Shown here: positions 20,390 through 30,869 of the stretch, in pieces
Position numbering within the stretch: the first letter of the stretch is position 1
Layout of the letters: each line of letters starts with the position of its first letter
The notes under the pieces: model-generated
Told to the model about the DNA's origin: nothing
Databases searched by the model: none
Seen by the model: only the letters and a program-made list of their open reading frames with translations
Made by a program: the position numbers and the translations under genes
Source: Adiantum capillus-veneris
Taxonomy: Eukaryota > Streptophyta > Polypodiopsida > Polypodiales > Pteridaceae
Length of the DNA stretch: 64,000 bases
Reading direction: 5' to 3'
Assembly (NCBI GenBank): GCA_014529385.2
Contig: CM043942.1
Span: 53,136,647-53,200,646 of the forward strand

Positions 20390-20880
20390 CCCTACGTTTG
20401 AGCAAATGATTCTCTGCCAACACCTCCCCTCCACACTATCTCGCACGGGCAGCTTCAAATGGGATCCACGGTTGAGGTGATTCGGACCGCTAGATGCACA
20501 TTTGTAAATTCGGGACATTTGGTAAAATCGGGGAGAAAAGTAAATTCGGGTAGGCTTGTGAATTCGGGGCGGTCCGCACCCATATCTTGAACCCGCGACC
20601 TCCCCACTACGAGCCATGAGCACTAACCACTACGCCCGCATGCGTTCGTTGAAATATAGGTGATTCTAGTATGTCATATTGTAAATGTGGACCGAGTAGT
20701 AAATTCGGGGCAAATTTGTAAATTCTGGCAGACTAGTAAATTCGGAAAAAATGTCGAATCTGACGGTCCACGATTGGCGCGCCCTACGTTTTCCTCCTCC
20801 ACCATTGATCCCATTTGACCATGCCCGTGTGATATAGTGATGAGGCCCACAAGCTCTCTGTCACCACCTTCCACAAGCTC
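20390..20880. mobile_element. Fold-back SINE-like unit with a tRNA-like centre
   Basis: The left arm (about 20430-20580) and the inverted right arm (about 20660-20860) match. Examples are CACGGGCAGCTTCAAATGGG against CACGGGCATGGTCAAATGGG on the opposite strand, and repeated TAAATTCGGG motifs in both arms. Between them the - strand has RNA polymerase III-like boxes: GGGCGTAGTGGTTAGTGC (about 20620-20638, A box) and GGTTCAAGAT (about 20583-20593, B box). The simplest reading is a tRNA-derived SINE on the - strand joined head to head with a second copy lacking its head. Confidence 0.5.
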
Positions 20881-21280
20881 TCTATCACCACCTTTTCAGC
20901 GAGGAATACAGAGATTGCAGATTGAACTTAGATCAGTGGTGTGCAATCGCTGGAGTCGAACCAGCACGCTAACGTTCATTGGATGCCAAAAATGTAGAAA
21001 ACCAAATTAAAAATTACCATCGCCTCTTGTGAACAAGGGGGAGGCGGCACTTGAAAAAGAGAACGGGTGTCGTCGGCTTCGTCTGAATCCGCCCTAAAAA
21101 TCGATACTTACAAAGATGCTATTGCATCTAATTTTTCAACACTCAACTATCTCTACTTCTTCCTCTGTGCAAAGCATGCCTCACCTAGCCCCCCTTGGAA
21201 GGTATGCCATGGCGCTGCTGCAATTTCCTAAGCACTCATCCCCTCGCAAATTGCTGATTGTTTGTCCTCAAGGTGGACCC
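20881..21280. other. No gene seen
   Basis: Contains a short B-box-like GGTTCGACTCC on the - strand near 20950-20985 without a cloverleaf, and no supported frame. Confidence 0.4.
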
Positions 21281-21294
21281 GAGAGAGAGAGAGA

Positions 21295-21359
<65 letters not shown>
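21281..21359. repeat. (GA)n microsatellite
   Basis: About 78 bp of GA dinucleotides with one interruption (GGGA) near 21298. Confidence 0.95.
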
Positions 21360-21362
<3 letters not shown>

Positions 21363-21519
21363 AATGAAAATGAAATAAAATGTTATATTAACGTCTTCAA
21401 AAGGCCAAAGTGACCTATGGGACAGAAAGTTACAATGTGGTGGATCTGATACAAAGTCAGAGTAACAAGATGACAAAATGACAGAATGACAAAATGACAA
21501 AATAAAATACTATGGAATC

Positions 21520-22085
21520 CTAAACTTCTAGGTGTGGACGCTTAGCAGCTAAACAACTAGCTGGGATAGCTAGATCACATGAGATCCAGCATTGGTACTG
21601 GTGGATCTCATCAATCTCCTCCATGGTCAATAGTCTGGCTGGGCGTCGTGCATGTCGAGCCAAAGTGACCCGAAACCTCTTATGCAACCTCCGTCGATGC
21701 TGTGTAGTCCTCCGCAGTCATGGGTGTCTGGATCTCCCCAGCTCAGTCGCTCGATCGATCAGTATGCCTCTGGTGTAAAACGACGAGCTCTGCTGTGGTA
21801 GTAACTCCTTCGGGTGTCCAGTGGTAGCTCTAAAGAAGTATGTGATCTGTCTCTGAGACTGGCTAGCCTCTCCTCTCATCAGGCTCTCTCTGTGTCTGTG
21901 CAGCTCGAGCAAGAACAAACCCAGGCATCTCTAATCCTCGTACCGCATGACTCTAGAGAATGGTCCAAATCCCTCTCTGAAAAAGCAATAAGCGGCCTCG
22001 TATCTCGTAGTAGACGGGGCAGTGGCATGTGTAGTGCAACTCTGTCTCAGGCTCGATGTCACACAGAGGCATGTCCTGGCCTCTG
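21520..22085 (-). pseudogene. Possible LINE-like ORF C-terminus
   Basis: On the - strand, 22085 to about 21970 reads MPLCDIEPETELHYTCHCPV followed by YYEIRG. This is like the C...E-x-E-x-H...CP-x-Y...IR zinc-binding motif found near the end of many non-LTR retrotransposon RT proteins. It is followed by coding-like sequence with shifts (LFLLELHRHRES, FFRATTGHPKELLP, RVTLARHARRPARLLTMEE). No RT core is in the window. The piece lies between two GA tracts. Other origins are possible. Confidence 0.3.
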
Positions 22086-22086
22086 C

Positions 22087-22088
<2 letters not shown>

Positions 22089-22129
<41 letters not shown>
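22089..22129. repeat. (GA)n microsatellite
   Basis: About 40 bp. Confidence 0.95.
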
Positions 22130-22130
<1 letters not shown>

Positions 22131-22298
22131 ACACAAGCAGGACACAGATTGATTCAATTTTAGTTTCATTCTAGATTGACTGCTGCCATGTTAGCTTGCA
22201 TGTCCACCCCTTCAATTTCCCTTTCCATCGCATCATGGATTCTCCCCTCTTGCAAGAAGGCTGGTGCATAGATTGTAGTTCTCATCGGGATGGGCGCG

Positions 22299-22402
<104 letters not shown>

Positions 22403-22479
22403 CTATGAGATCTCATTTTTTCAATGAAAGAAGACAGAGAATTTAAGAAGATTCTCTTCTCTTTTATTTTTCAAAATGG

Positions 22480-23010
22480 ATATTTCCTACTCAATTATAC
22501 CCTAAGTAAATATAATGCTAAAAGATTTACTTAAGGAACATACTCTAAGTAAATATAATGCTAAAAGGTTTACTTAAGGTACATATCCTAAGCAAATATA
22601 ATGCTAAAAGGTTTACTTAGTGTACATACAGGTAGGTTTTCAAAGAAATCTATGTAGGAAATTGCCTACATAGATTCCAAGGAATCTTGAAAGTAATAAG
22701 TCATTTTTGAAACCTACTTGTATGTACCCTAAGTAAAAGGTCATTCTAATAGTTTTTTTTTTTTTAATCATCACTACCAAGATTCCTGGGAATCGATGTA
22801 GGTGATTTCCTACATAAATTTTGTTCCAAACCTACTAGTATATACCCTAAGTAAACCTTTTGCAAGCATCTTTTCAGATTCCATTTAATTCACCTGCTTT
22901 CGAAAATTGACTGGGCCTATTAGTATATACCCTCAGTAAACCTTTTAGCATTATATTTATTTAGGTCACATATCATAAGTAAATATAATACTAAAAAGTT
23001 TACTTAAGAT
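22480..23010. repeat. Tandem 45-bp repeats and nested inverted repeats (MITE-like)
   Basis: Three direct copies of a unit containing TAAGTAAATATAATGCTAAA lie at about 22490-22620. TTTACTTAGTGTACATACAG (22609-22628) returns inverted at about 22713-22738, around a central palindrome TATGTAGGAAATTGCCTACATA (about 22650-22673). A diverged second set, including the unit in inverted orientation, continues to 23010. No coding potential. Confidence 0.6.
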
Positions 23011-23559
23011 ACATACTTGAGCCATGGACAACCACTATTCTTGAGAGATACCCTTTGCCAAGGGCCTATGCAAAAATTACACAATTTGTAAATTTGTGAA
23101 ATTTTAATACACAACAAAGTTGAAAAAGCGTTTACAAAGGGGAGGAGTTCTCGGCGTCCGGCTTAGCATGGAGTTTAAGTGATGAGCCAGACGGCATCAA
23201 GAGGCACCTAGCAACTAGTGCTACCTCTGAATGGGGGGTATGAATAAAAGCGTACCCCAAAAAATGACCAAGTGGAGGGTGAATATATGTGTACACAGCA
23301 TTGCGGGAAGAGAGAGAGAGAGAGAAATAGAGTGAGCAAGACATAGAATAGAAGAATGAAAAAAAAGAGAATCTTTACATGCTCCATCTAAATGAAATAG
23401 GCAACCATAAATTAATGCAATAACAGAATATGGGTATACCATAACATCAAAAATGTAAATGACTAGTAGAGCACTGGACCCTATGTAGCGATCAACCGGT
23501 TCACCCATCCACCTCCTCTCTACCATAGACAGAGAGAATTTTACTTTGTCAAGAGCCAG
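23011..23559. other. No gene seen
   Basis: Short frames only, one small GA tract (about 23309-23325). Confidence 0.4.
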
Positions 23560-24032
23560 CTAGAACACCTTATAGATGGTGGGAACAACTAATTACAAAG
23601 GCCATTTTTACTGTGATAACTGATACAATGCACAGTAGTCAGAGGTCCAACCCGGTGGCTATAAATAGGACCCACTATTCATTTCGCGGGATCTCTCTCT
23701 CGATATCTCTTCTAGAGTTCTTTATGCTCTTGTATCTTTGTAACCCTAGTTGAGCTCGGAACAGACTTGGCTCACACTGTTGTATTGGCTTACACTAACC
23801 CTAAAATATATTCAAGTTCCAGTCTCCAGTTTTAGTGTTTAATCTCAGTTTCTAGTTCAGTCTATATTTCAGTTCCAATCTTACATTTCATTCCAGTCTT
23901 GTCTAATCTAAAGTCTTTGTCTGATCTGAATAACTCTAACTGACCAGCCTGGAATAGCTGTCATAAGGGTTCATTCTGGCGCGATCACGGTGGTTTGAGC
24001 TAAGTTGATCTTGACAAATGAATTATCTCACA
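23560..24032 (+). repeat. 5' LTR of gypsy element E, left end approximate
   Basis: TATA box TATAAATA at 23660-23667, C/T-rich R-U5, ending CTCACA at 24032. It is followed directly by a primer-site-like TTTGGTGTTAGAG (24033-24045) and an ATG at 24061. Confidence 0.55.
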
Positions 24033-24060
24033 TTTGGTGTTAGAGTTTCCAGATATTGAC

Positions 24061-24985
24061 AATGCCGTCCAGACCAGTTTCACGCGGCAGAAGGCTAGCT
24101 ACCAAATTCATGGATAATCCGGACTGTGTCAACCCAATCCCAAAAGTGTGAGCGAGGCTTTGATTGTGAGAGAGAACCCAGAAATGACATAGATGGATCA
24201 AGGGATTCTCAACATTCTACTCATTCCAGGCATAGACGTATAGAGAGAGCGAAAAGACGGACCCGGTCTCATGGATCTCAGCGAAGCCGAAAACCCACTA
24301 AGGAAAGCGAGGGCAGTAAGCGAAGTTATCGGTCAGCAAGACATAAATCAACAAAGCAAGCTGAAGAGGACACAATGACTCAGATCTAGGATAACAAGGA
24401 CTAGAAATCTGATACAGATCATTACACAAAAATAAGATCCAAAGATAGAAAGCCAGCTCACCTTCAACTTTCAAAGGAGGCAAGAAAGATGACCGAGATG
24501 TACACATCCAAGCTTTTGAATAGTATGTTGAACTCAAGGACATAGATGAGGACGAATGGGGGGAATATTTTCCTCACACACTAAAGGAGACAGGTAGAAA
24601 ATGGTACTACCACTATCCAGCTTGCCAACTTAGATCCTACCATAAATTGCTTAAAGCTTTTCACTTGGAGTATTCAGATAATAGGGGTGATGAGGATATA
24701 ATGTGCAAACTGGATAAGATCAAGCAAGGCAAGTTGTCGGCCAGAAGCTATGTAGAAAAGATTAAGGAATTGACCAGACAATTGTAAGAGCTTCCATCAG
24801 AGAAAAGGATGCAAGCCTAGTTCCTTAATGGTTTCAAAAGCAAGAAGTTAGGGGAACATGAGGTTCCAACACCCACATAAGAAATTTAATATCTAATTCA
24901 AAGGGCAGTGAAGTTGGAACAACAAGCCAAAAAGGAGAAGAGCCACAAGAGAAGACAATTTGTTACCATATACATGTGGTAGTGA
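24061..24985 (+). pseudogene. Element E: gag, 5' part
   Basis: ATG at 24061 (MPSRPVSRGRRLATKF), soon broken, then a Ser/Arg-rich stretch (24126-24389). From about 24530 comes a gag-like capsid piece: DEDEWGEYFPHTLKETGRKW, YYHYPACQL, KLDKIKQGKLSARSYVEKI and KELTRQL, ending KLEQQAKKEKSHKRR. Several in-frame stops. The frame resumes after the copia insertion at 29984. Confidence 0.6.
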
Positions 24986-24986
24986 T

Positions 24987-25187
24987 GTGTGTGAACACGT
25001 TAGGACCGTTGGGGCATTTTTTCCCTCTTTAGGAGGTTTTTTCCCCCGTGCATTGTATATATGCCCATCACTCTAGGGCTATCTATCTTTCCATTGCACA
25101 CTAAGTAACACACTCTCAGTTGTGTGCCTTGAGCTTCCTTCATTTTCTCCAAGCTGTGTGCGTTTCTCTGCAACCCTAATTCCAACA
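24987..25187 (+). repeat. Copia 5' LTR
   Basis: Shares TCTTTAGGAGGTTTTTT, TGCATTGTATATA and CACACTAAGTAACACACTCT with the 3' copy and ends TTCCAACA. A PBS-like ATTGGTATTGGAGC follows at 25188. The start is approximate. Confidence 0.8.
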
Positions 25188-25549
25188 ATTGGTATTGGAG
25201 CAGGTTGCGTCCTCCCAGGCTTAGTCGCTAGCTGCTCCAACACATGCCTGCTCACTTTCTCCGATTTCAGTGAGGTTTGGCAAGCGTTCGTAGGTCGACA
25301 AAAATTTTGGGACTGCTCAAAGAGCTTAGGTTTCTCAGATTTTTGAGTCGGGCTCATTTCGGCCTCTGTTTCCACTTCAGGCAGGTCTACACAGGCAATT
25401 TCATCATTTTGTGCAGAATTTCTGTCAGTGCTGTTTTCTACAGAACAGGTGTCTTACAGTCTACTACGGCTTGTGCTATATAGCACATGTTGTTCCCGCT
25501 TTGTTTCTCCTCTTTGCGGGCAGTTTTCACATCAGGTGCAGCATTTACC

Positions 25550-26420
25550 ATGGCTGACAACAACAACATAGATGTGTTCAAGATGTTTGTTGTTGAGGAC
25601 AGGTTGGATGGATACAATTACCCTATGTGGGCTTATATGATGCAACATGTTCTTGTGTCAAAGGGTGTCTGGAATATTGTGCACGGCATTGATGTTTGTC
25701 CTAGTTCTGAGGATGCAGGTGATGTTGAGGATGTGGCAAGTCTTGCTGCAAGGATTGCTGCTATTAGAGTTGTTTTGCTCGTCGGGATGTAAAGGATGCG
25801 CAGGCTCATGCATTGATTGCGTTGTCTGTGAAGTGCACCATTATTCCTCACATTCGTTCAACAAAATCTGCAAAATAGGCTTGGGATATTCTAGCAGGTC
25901 TTTATGCAAGCCGCAATGAGGCTAAAATTGTTTTGCTGCGTAAAGAGCTAGAATCAAAGATTATGCATGAGGAAGATGATATGGACACTTTCCTTGCTGG
26001 TGTCAAGGATATCAATGAGAAACTTATTTCTGCAGGTGAAGTCATTTCAGACAGTTCCCTTGTGCAGACTGTTCTTGATGCCTTACCAGACTTTTGCTAG
26101 TACATGACCCAATGAAATCCTGAAGTTGTCAAATTTGATGCATTATGCACATTGCTGTTGCAAGAGTCACTTTCCAAAAAAACCAGGACTAGGTAGCTTG
26201 CAGCTGAACAGGCTTTTATTGCTTCTCAAAGAAAGGGTGGTAACAGCAGAGCCACTTCTTATGGTTTTGCTGCGAGTGGCAAAACTTTTGTTCCTAATGC
26301 TTCTGTTGGCAGCAATTCGTCTGGAAATTCTGGTCATAAGGGCAAAAAGAAGATGCGTTGCCACTATTGTAGAGCTAATGATCATTTGATCAAGCAGTGT
26401 CCTAAGTTGAAGGCTAAAGA
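25550..26420 (+). pseudogene. Copia gag with zinc knuckle
   Basis: ATG at 25550 in an A/C-rich context. Reads MADNNNIDVFKMF, DRLDGYNYPMWAYMMQHVL and GVWNIVHG (copia-type gag/UBN2 pattern). It then shifts frame near 25780 and continues DILAGLYASRNEAKIVLLRK, DDMDTFLAGVKDINEKL and LVQTVLDALPD, with a stop near 26100. The CCHC knuckle CHYCRANDHLIKQC (C-x2-C-x4-H-x4-C) lies at about 26359-26400 in the frame of the next ORF. Confidence 0.8.
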
Positions 26421-27204
26421 GGCTAAGAAGAAAGAGGGTGGTTCCACTGCAAATGCTGATTCCACTACAAATGCAGCCATTGTTGAGTCTTCTGTAAAAG
26501 GAGACTGTGATGTTGATGTTGATGCAGAATGGGGTTTTGGTGCAAAGTGCACTTACAGTCCAGCTGTCCATGATGCATGCTTGTCAGTTGCTGCAAATTC
26601 ACATGTGTGGTATTTCGACAGTGGTGCTACAAAGCACATTACCTCACATCGTGAATTGTTTACCTCTCTCGAGTCTATCCCTAATGGGAATTCAGTCACT
26701 TGTGCCAACAATGCCTCTCATCCGGTTCAGGGAGTTGGAAAGATTGTGCTTATTGCTGCAAATGGCAGTTCCTTCACACTTGTTCATGCACTTTATGTAC
26801 CTGGGATTAAGAAGAATCTATTGTCTGTATCTGCACTTGCTAGACTTGGACTTGTAGTCAAATTTGTGGATAACAGATGTACAGTTCATGATCTTGATTT
26901 TGGTGATGAAATTGTTGCATCTGGCCTTTTGTGTCGTGGGCTGTATAAACTCACTTTGTATGACAAATGTGGACAAAATTTTGCAAATGCAGTTTCAGAT
27001 TCAAGGGCTATTTCAGATGCAAAACTTTGGCATGCACGTTTTGGTCATCTGAATTTTGCCAGTTTGCTGCGTTTGCAGAAATCTGATATGGTTGCTTCTT
27101 TGCCGCCTCTTGAAGCACCTGTCAAACATGTTTGTGAAGGCTGTATTTTGGGTAAAATGCAACATTCTAAGTTTCCAAAGGATGGTTCAGTTAGGGCCAC
27201 ATGA
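26353..27204 (+). pseudogene. Copia protease and integrase zinc-binding region
   Basis: 283 residues in one frame: zinc knuckle, then protease with active site WYFDSGATKHITSH and the later KKNLLSVSALA block. Then comes the pre-integrase segment LWHARFGHLNFASLLRL and CEGCILGKMQHSKFP (HHCC). The stretch stops at 27202-27204 where the integrase core should start. DSGA is intact. Confidence 0.88.
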
Positions 27205-27843
27205 AGGTTGCAGCTTGTGCATAGTGATGTTTGTGGGCCCATGCAAACTCCGTCCTTGGGCAATTACCTGTACTTCGTGAATTTATTGATGATTACTCCA
27301 GGCATGCATGGCTATTTCCGCTTAAAGCGAAGTCCTAAGTTTTTATGTGCTTCAAACAATTTCTGGCTATGGCTAAAAATGTATTGAAATGTACTATGGG
27401 CACCCTCCGTTTCGATCGAGGGGGGGGAGTATATGTCTCATGAATTTAATGCATTTCTGGCTAGTCGTGGGATAAAACACCAATGTACAGTGCCGTATAC
27501 GCCTCAGCAAAATGGTGTTGCTGAGAGGAAAAATAGGTCTCTTACGAAAATGGCAAGATGTATGGTCAAGAGTCAAGCTTTACCACATTCATTTTGGCTC
27601 GAGGCTGTCATGTGTGCCACTTATGTACTCAACAGGTGTCCTACAAAAGCGTTGCAGTCTGTGACTCCATATGAAGCATGGCATGATAGAAAGCCATCTA
27701 TTGAGCACATGCGTGTTTTTGGTTGTTTGGCTTATGGCTTAGTGCCACAAGTGCAGCGCAAAAAATTGGATGATAAGGCTGTCAAATGTATTTTTGTTGG
27801 TTATAGCATTAAAAGCAAAGGTTACAGGTTGTATCATCCGTAA
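27205..27843 (+). pseudogene. Copia integrase core, frameshifted
   Basis: After the stop: LVHSDVCGPMQTPSLGNYLY (first Asp), a shift near 27270, FDRGGEYMSHEF (second Asp, over a G-run that has probably slipped at 27421-27428) and TPQQNGVAERKNRSL (Glu), then WLEAVMCATYVLNRCPTKAL and FGCLAYGLVP. The DDE residues can all be seen, but in two frames. It stops at 27843. Confidence 0.85.
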
Positions 27844-28113
27844 ACAAAGCGTATTTTGGTTTCACGGGATGTAGTGTTTGTGGAAGATTCTGTTCAGCCC
27901 TTACTGTCATGTACTAGAGACAGTAATGTAAGCTCACAACATTTATGACACTTTGTTGCCTCTTTTCAGTGGTGGAAGTTCGAATGTAAATTCCAATGAG
28001 GCAAATGTACAGCCTATGGGGGTTTTCAAAAATGTTACAAATCAGCCTATTACTGATGCAGATGTACATGATGTACTTGATGAGAAAGGGCTGAAAATGA
28101 GCAGGCTAGAGGT

Positions 28114-28890
28114 ATGCCAAAATGGCTGGTGCACACTTTGTGTGATAGTAAATTGGATGCACCTTTGTCTAGTCGTACTCGTTCAGGCTCTCGCCATGCA
28201 TCTTATGCATCAGATTGTTATGCTTTGGCTGTGTCTAGCTTACATGATGTTGAGGAACGTCTGTCTTCTGACGGAGCACAAAATTCACAAAATTGGATGG
28301 CTGCCATGCAATTAGAATATGATGCACTTATAGAAAATGACACATGGACTTTATGTGATTTGCCTCCTGGTAAAAAGGCCATTGGTACGAAGTGGGTTTA
28401 CAAGTTGAAACACAAGCTGGATGGTGAGATCGATCGTCATAAGGCTCGACTTGTTGCAAAGGGTTATGCACAGCAAAAATGCATAGATTATGAAGATACT
28501 TTTGCTCCCACTTGTCGTATGACTACTGTGCATTTTCTATGTGCATTGGCATCTCATTTTGGTTGGGATGTACATCAATCAGACATTGTTACTGCTTTCT
28601 TGAATGGTGACATATTTGAGGAAGTTTATGTAACACAGCCTCGCGGTTTTGTCAAGAAAGGACAAGAGAACAAAGTGTGTAGATGTAAGAAAGCTTTGTA
28701 TGGGTTGAAGCAATCTCCACGTGCTTGGTATGAGAAAGCTGAAACTCATTTGATCAAACAAGGTTTTCGTAACAGTCCAACAGAAAGCACATTGTATGTA
28801 AATCATGAGGGTGATGTACTTCTCATTGTGGTTCTTTATGTAGATGATTTCCGATCACTGGACCAAATGAGAGACTTATTGTTGAATTGA
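28114..28890 (+). pseudogene. Copia reverse transcriptase
   Basis: 258 residues: MQLEYDALIENDTWTLCDLP, GTKWVYKLKHKLDGEIDRHK, ARLVAKGYAQ, DYEDTFAPTCRM, VHQSDIVTAFLNGDIFEEVY, CKKALYGLKQSPRAWYEK and LYVDDF (catalytic YVDD). A frameshift just after YVDD (near 28850) breaks the enzyme. The thumb continues from 28887. Confidence 0.9.
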
Positions 28891-29785
28891 AGGCTGATTT
28901 GAATGCTACTTTCAAGATGAAAGATTTGGGGTTGTTGCATCATTATTTGGGTATACAGTTTAAGCAGTGTGATGGTGGAATTGCCTTGTGTCAGAAAAGT
29001 TACATAGAGACATTGCTATGTAAGTTTGGACTTGAGGATTGCAAACCTATTGCCACTCCCATGGAAACAGGTTTGAAATTGAGTCTTCATGATGTTGGTG
29101 ATCGTGCAGATGTCACTCTATACCAAACTGTTGTTGGATGCCTCATTTATGTATGCAACACGAGACCGGATATTTAGTTTGCAGTCTCACAGGTCAGCAG
29201 ATTTATGCATAGCCCAGGGTCTAAGCATTGGCAGGCTGTCAAGAGGATTTTCCGCTACCTTAGTGGCACTTTACATCTTGGCTTGTTTTATCCCAAGGGG
29301 GATCATTGCCGCCAGACTTACATGCTTTTTCGGACTCAGATTGGGCTGGTTGTTTTGACACGAGAGTGTCCACAAGTGGTTTTTGTTTCATGCTTGGCAG
29401 TTCATGTATATCATGGTTGAGCAAGAAGCAACCTACTGTGGCCACTTCAAGTTGTGAGGCTGAGTACAGGGTAGTCTTCACAGCTACGGTTGAGTGTGTC
29501 TGGCTCAGACGCCTTATGGCTGATTTGGGTGTTGGACAGGACATTTCCAACACTATCTACACTGACAGTCAGAGCGCATTGGCAGTTGAGAGGAACCCAG
29601 TTTTTCATGCTCGCACAAAGCACATTGAGGTGCATTACCACTATGTCAGGGAGAGGCTCTCAGCAGGAGAGATCATCTTGGCTTATGTGCCAACACAGGA
29701 CACCTTGCAGATCTTTTCACAAAGGCATTGTCTCGTGAGAAGCTTGAAGCTTTCCGCAAAGCTTTGGGCTTACTCCCCTTTGTGG
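28887..29785 (+). pseudogene. Copia RT C-terminus and RNase H
   Basis: Frame 28887-29177 reads MKDLGLLHHYLGIQF, IATPMETGLKL and LIYVCNTRPDI, then TAG where relatives have Trp or Gln. RNase H in another frame (29306-29790): LHAFSDSDWAGC, STSGFCFMLGSSCISWLSKK, SSCEAEYR, TDSQSALAVERNPVFHARTK and HIEVHYHYVRE. The C-terminus runs into the 3' LTR. Confidence 0.88.
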
Positions 29786-29787
29786 AC

Positions 29788-29977
29788 TGATCATGTCCTC
29801 AGGGCATTTTTGCCCTCTTTAGGAGGTTTTTTTCCTCGTGCATTGTATATACGCCCATCACTCTAGGGCTATCTATCTTTCCATTGCACACTAAGTAACA
29901 CACTCTCAGTTGTGTGCCTTGAGCTTCCTTCATCTTCTCCAAGCTGTGTGTGTTTCTCTGCAACCCTAATTCCAACA
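29788..29977 (+). repeat. Copia 3' LTR
   Basis: Matches the 5' LTR over its whole length and ends TTCCAACA at 29977. Element E gag resumes within ten bases. Confidence 0.85.
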
Positions 29978-29983
29978 CAATCT

Positions 29984-30860
29984 AGTGACAACGAGTCATC
30001 AAATGATGGGTCAGAGTCCAACACTACTTCCACCTTATCTAAAAGTGACTTAGATAATCAAGGGAAAACCAAGAAGAAGGGTTCCTAGACCAGAAAGCTG
30101 GAAGAGATATCAAAGCAAATTGCTGAAATGGCTCAGACGAGGTCTTCAATCAAAAAGATGGAGATCTGGTGTTCAAAATGCAAATCTAGAGACGACAAAT
30201 CTAATGAATGCTCACAATGCACATATTGCAAGGTTTATGTGCATGTGTGGGGTAACTCTGGCATCAAGATTTGTCATTTCAAGAAGGGAAAAGACTTATC
30301 AATGATAGCACTGACAAATCCTAAAGCAGTGAACGCAAAGGGGCCAAGTGGATCCAAGGACAATGACACTAGTACCAGGTACTAGTAATGGCAGAGGCAA
30401 CTTGCAAGGAGGTACTGGTAGGGAGAGAGGCAGATGTGACTTTGGCAAACAAAGCTTAAATTGTTATACATGTGGAAAGTATGGTCACTTTTCATCTCAG
30501 TACCCAAACGTTGCCAAACCAAAGGGGACTAAACAAAAATCCCCAAAATAGTAAGGGTGGTGACCAAAAGTAAAGGACTATTATTTGAAGAAATCCTAGA
30601 TGAACCTGCAAAGAAGCAACCTACTGAAGCCAAGAAGTGGGAACAATAGAGAGCCACATGGAAACCAAAGGCAAGGAAAAAGTAGTTGATGAATGGAAAG
30701 AACAGGGAGCGATGGAAATTAGAATCACAGAAAACCTGGCAAAGAAAATGCTAGAACAGCCAGAGTGTTCTGAGTCTTGAACAATATAGAAACTACAACC
30801 TCAACTTTTGGGACTCAAGAGAAAAAGTAGTATCTGGATTGAATGAATCCTTGATAGTGA
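29984..30860 (+). pseudogene. Element E: gag, 3' part with altered zinc knuckle
   Basis: Resumes with SSDNESSNDGSESNTTSTLS, a Ser/Asp-rich linker that continues the interrupted gag. A knuckle-like LNCYTCGKYGHFSSQY follows at about 30456-30503, in which the final Cys of CCHC is replaced by Tyr. The rest is a Lys-rich tail with stops. Confidence 0.55.
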
Positions 30861-30869
30861 GGTAGAGCT

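Larger units (their letters stand above)
24987..29977 (+). mobile_element. Ty1/copia element, both LTRs present, inserted in element E
   Basis: Near-identical LTRs (about 24987-25187 and 29788-29977) bound gag, protease, integrase, RT and RNase H in copia order. By eye about six differences separate the aligned 170 bp of the LTRs, so the insertion is fairly recent. AGTGA occurs just left of the 5' LTR and a few bases right of the 3' LTR, possibly a slightly displaced target duplication. The gene set carries frameshifts and a few stops. Confidence 0.85.

Noticed and set aside
20940-20990. tRNA gene on the - strand (GGTTCGACTCC)
   Set aside because: The B-box-like sequence is there, but no matching A box, acceptor stem or cloverleaf can be drawn.
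21116-21500. Open frames of 83-90 codons on both strands
   Set aside because: They are translations of the (GA)n tract (Arg-Glu or Ser-Leu runs), with no sign of a gene.
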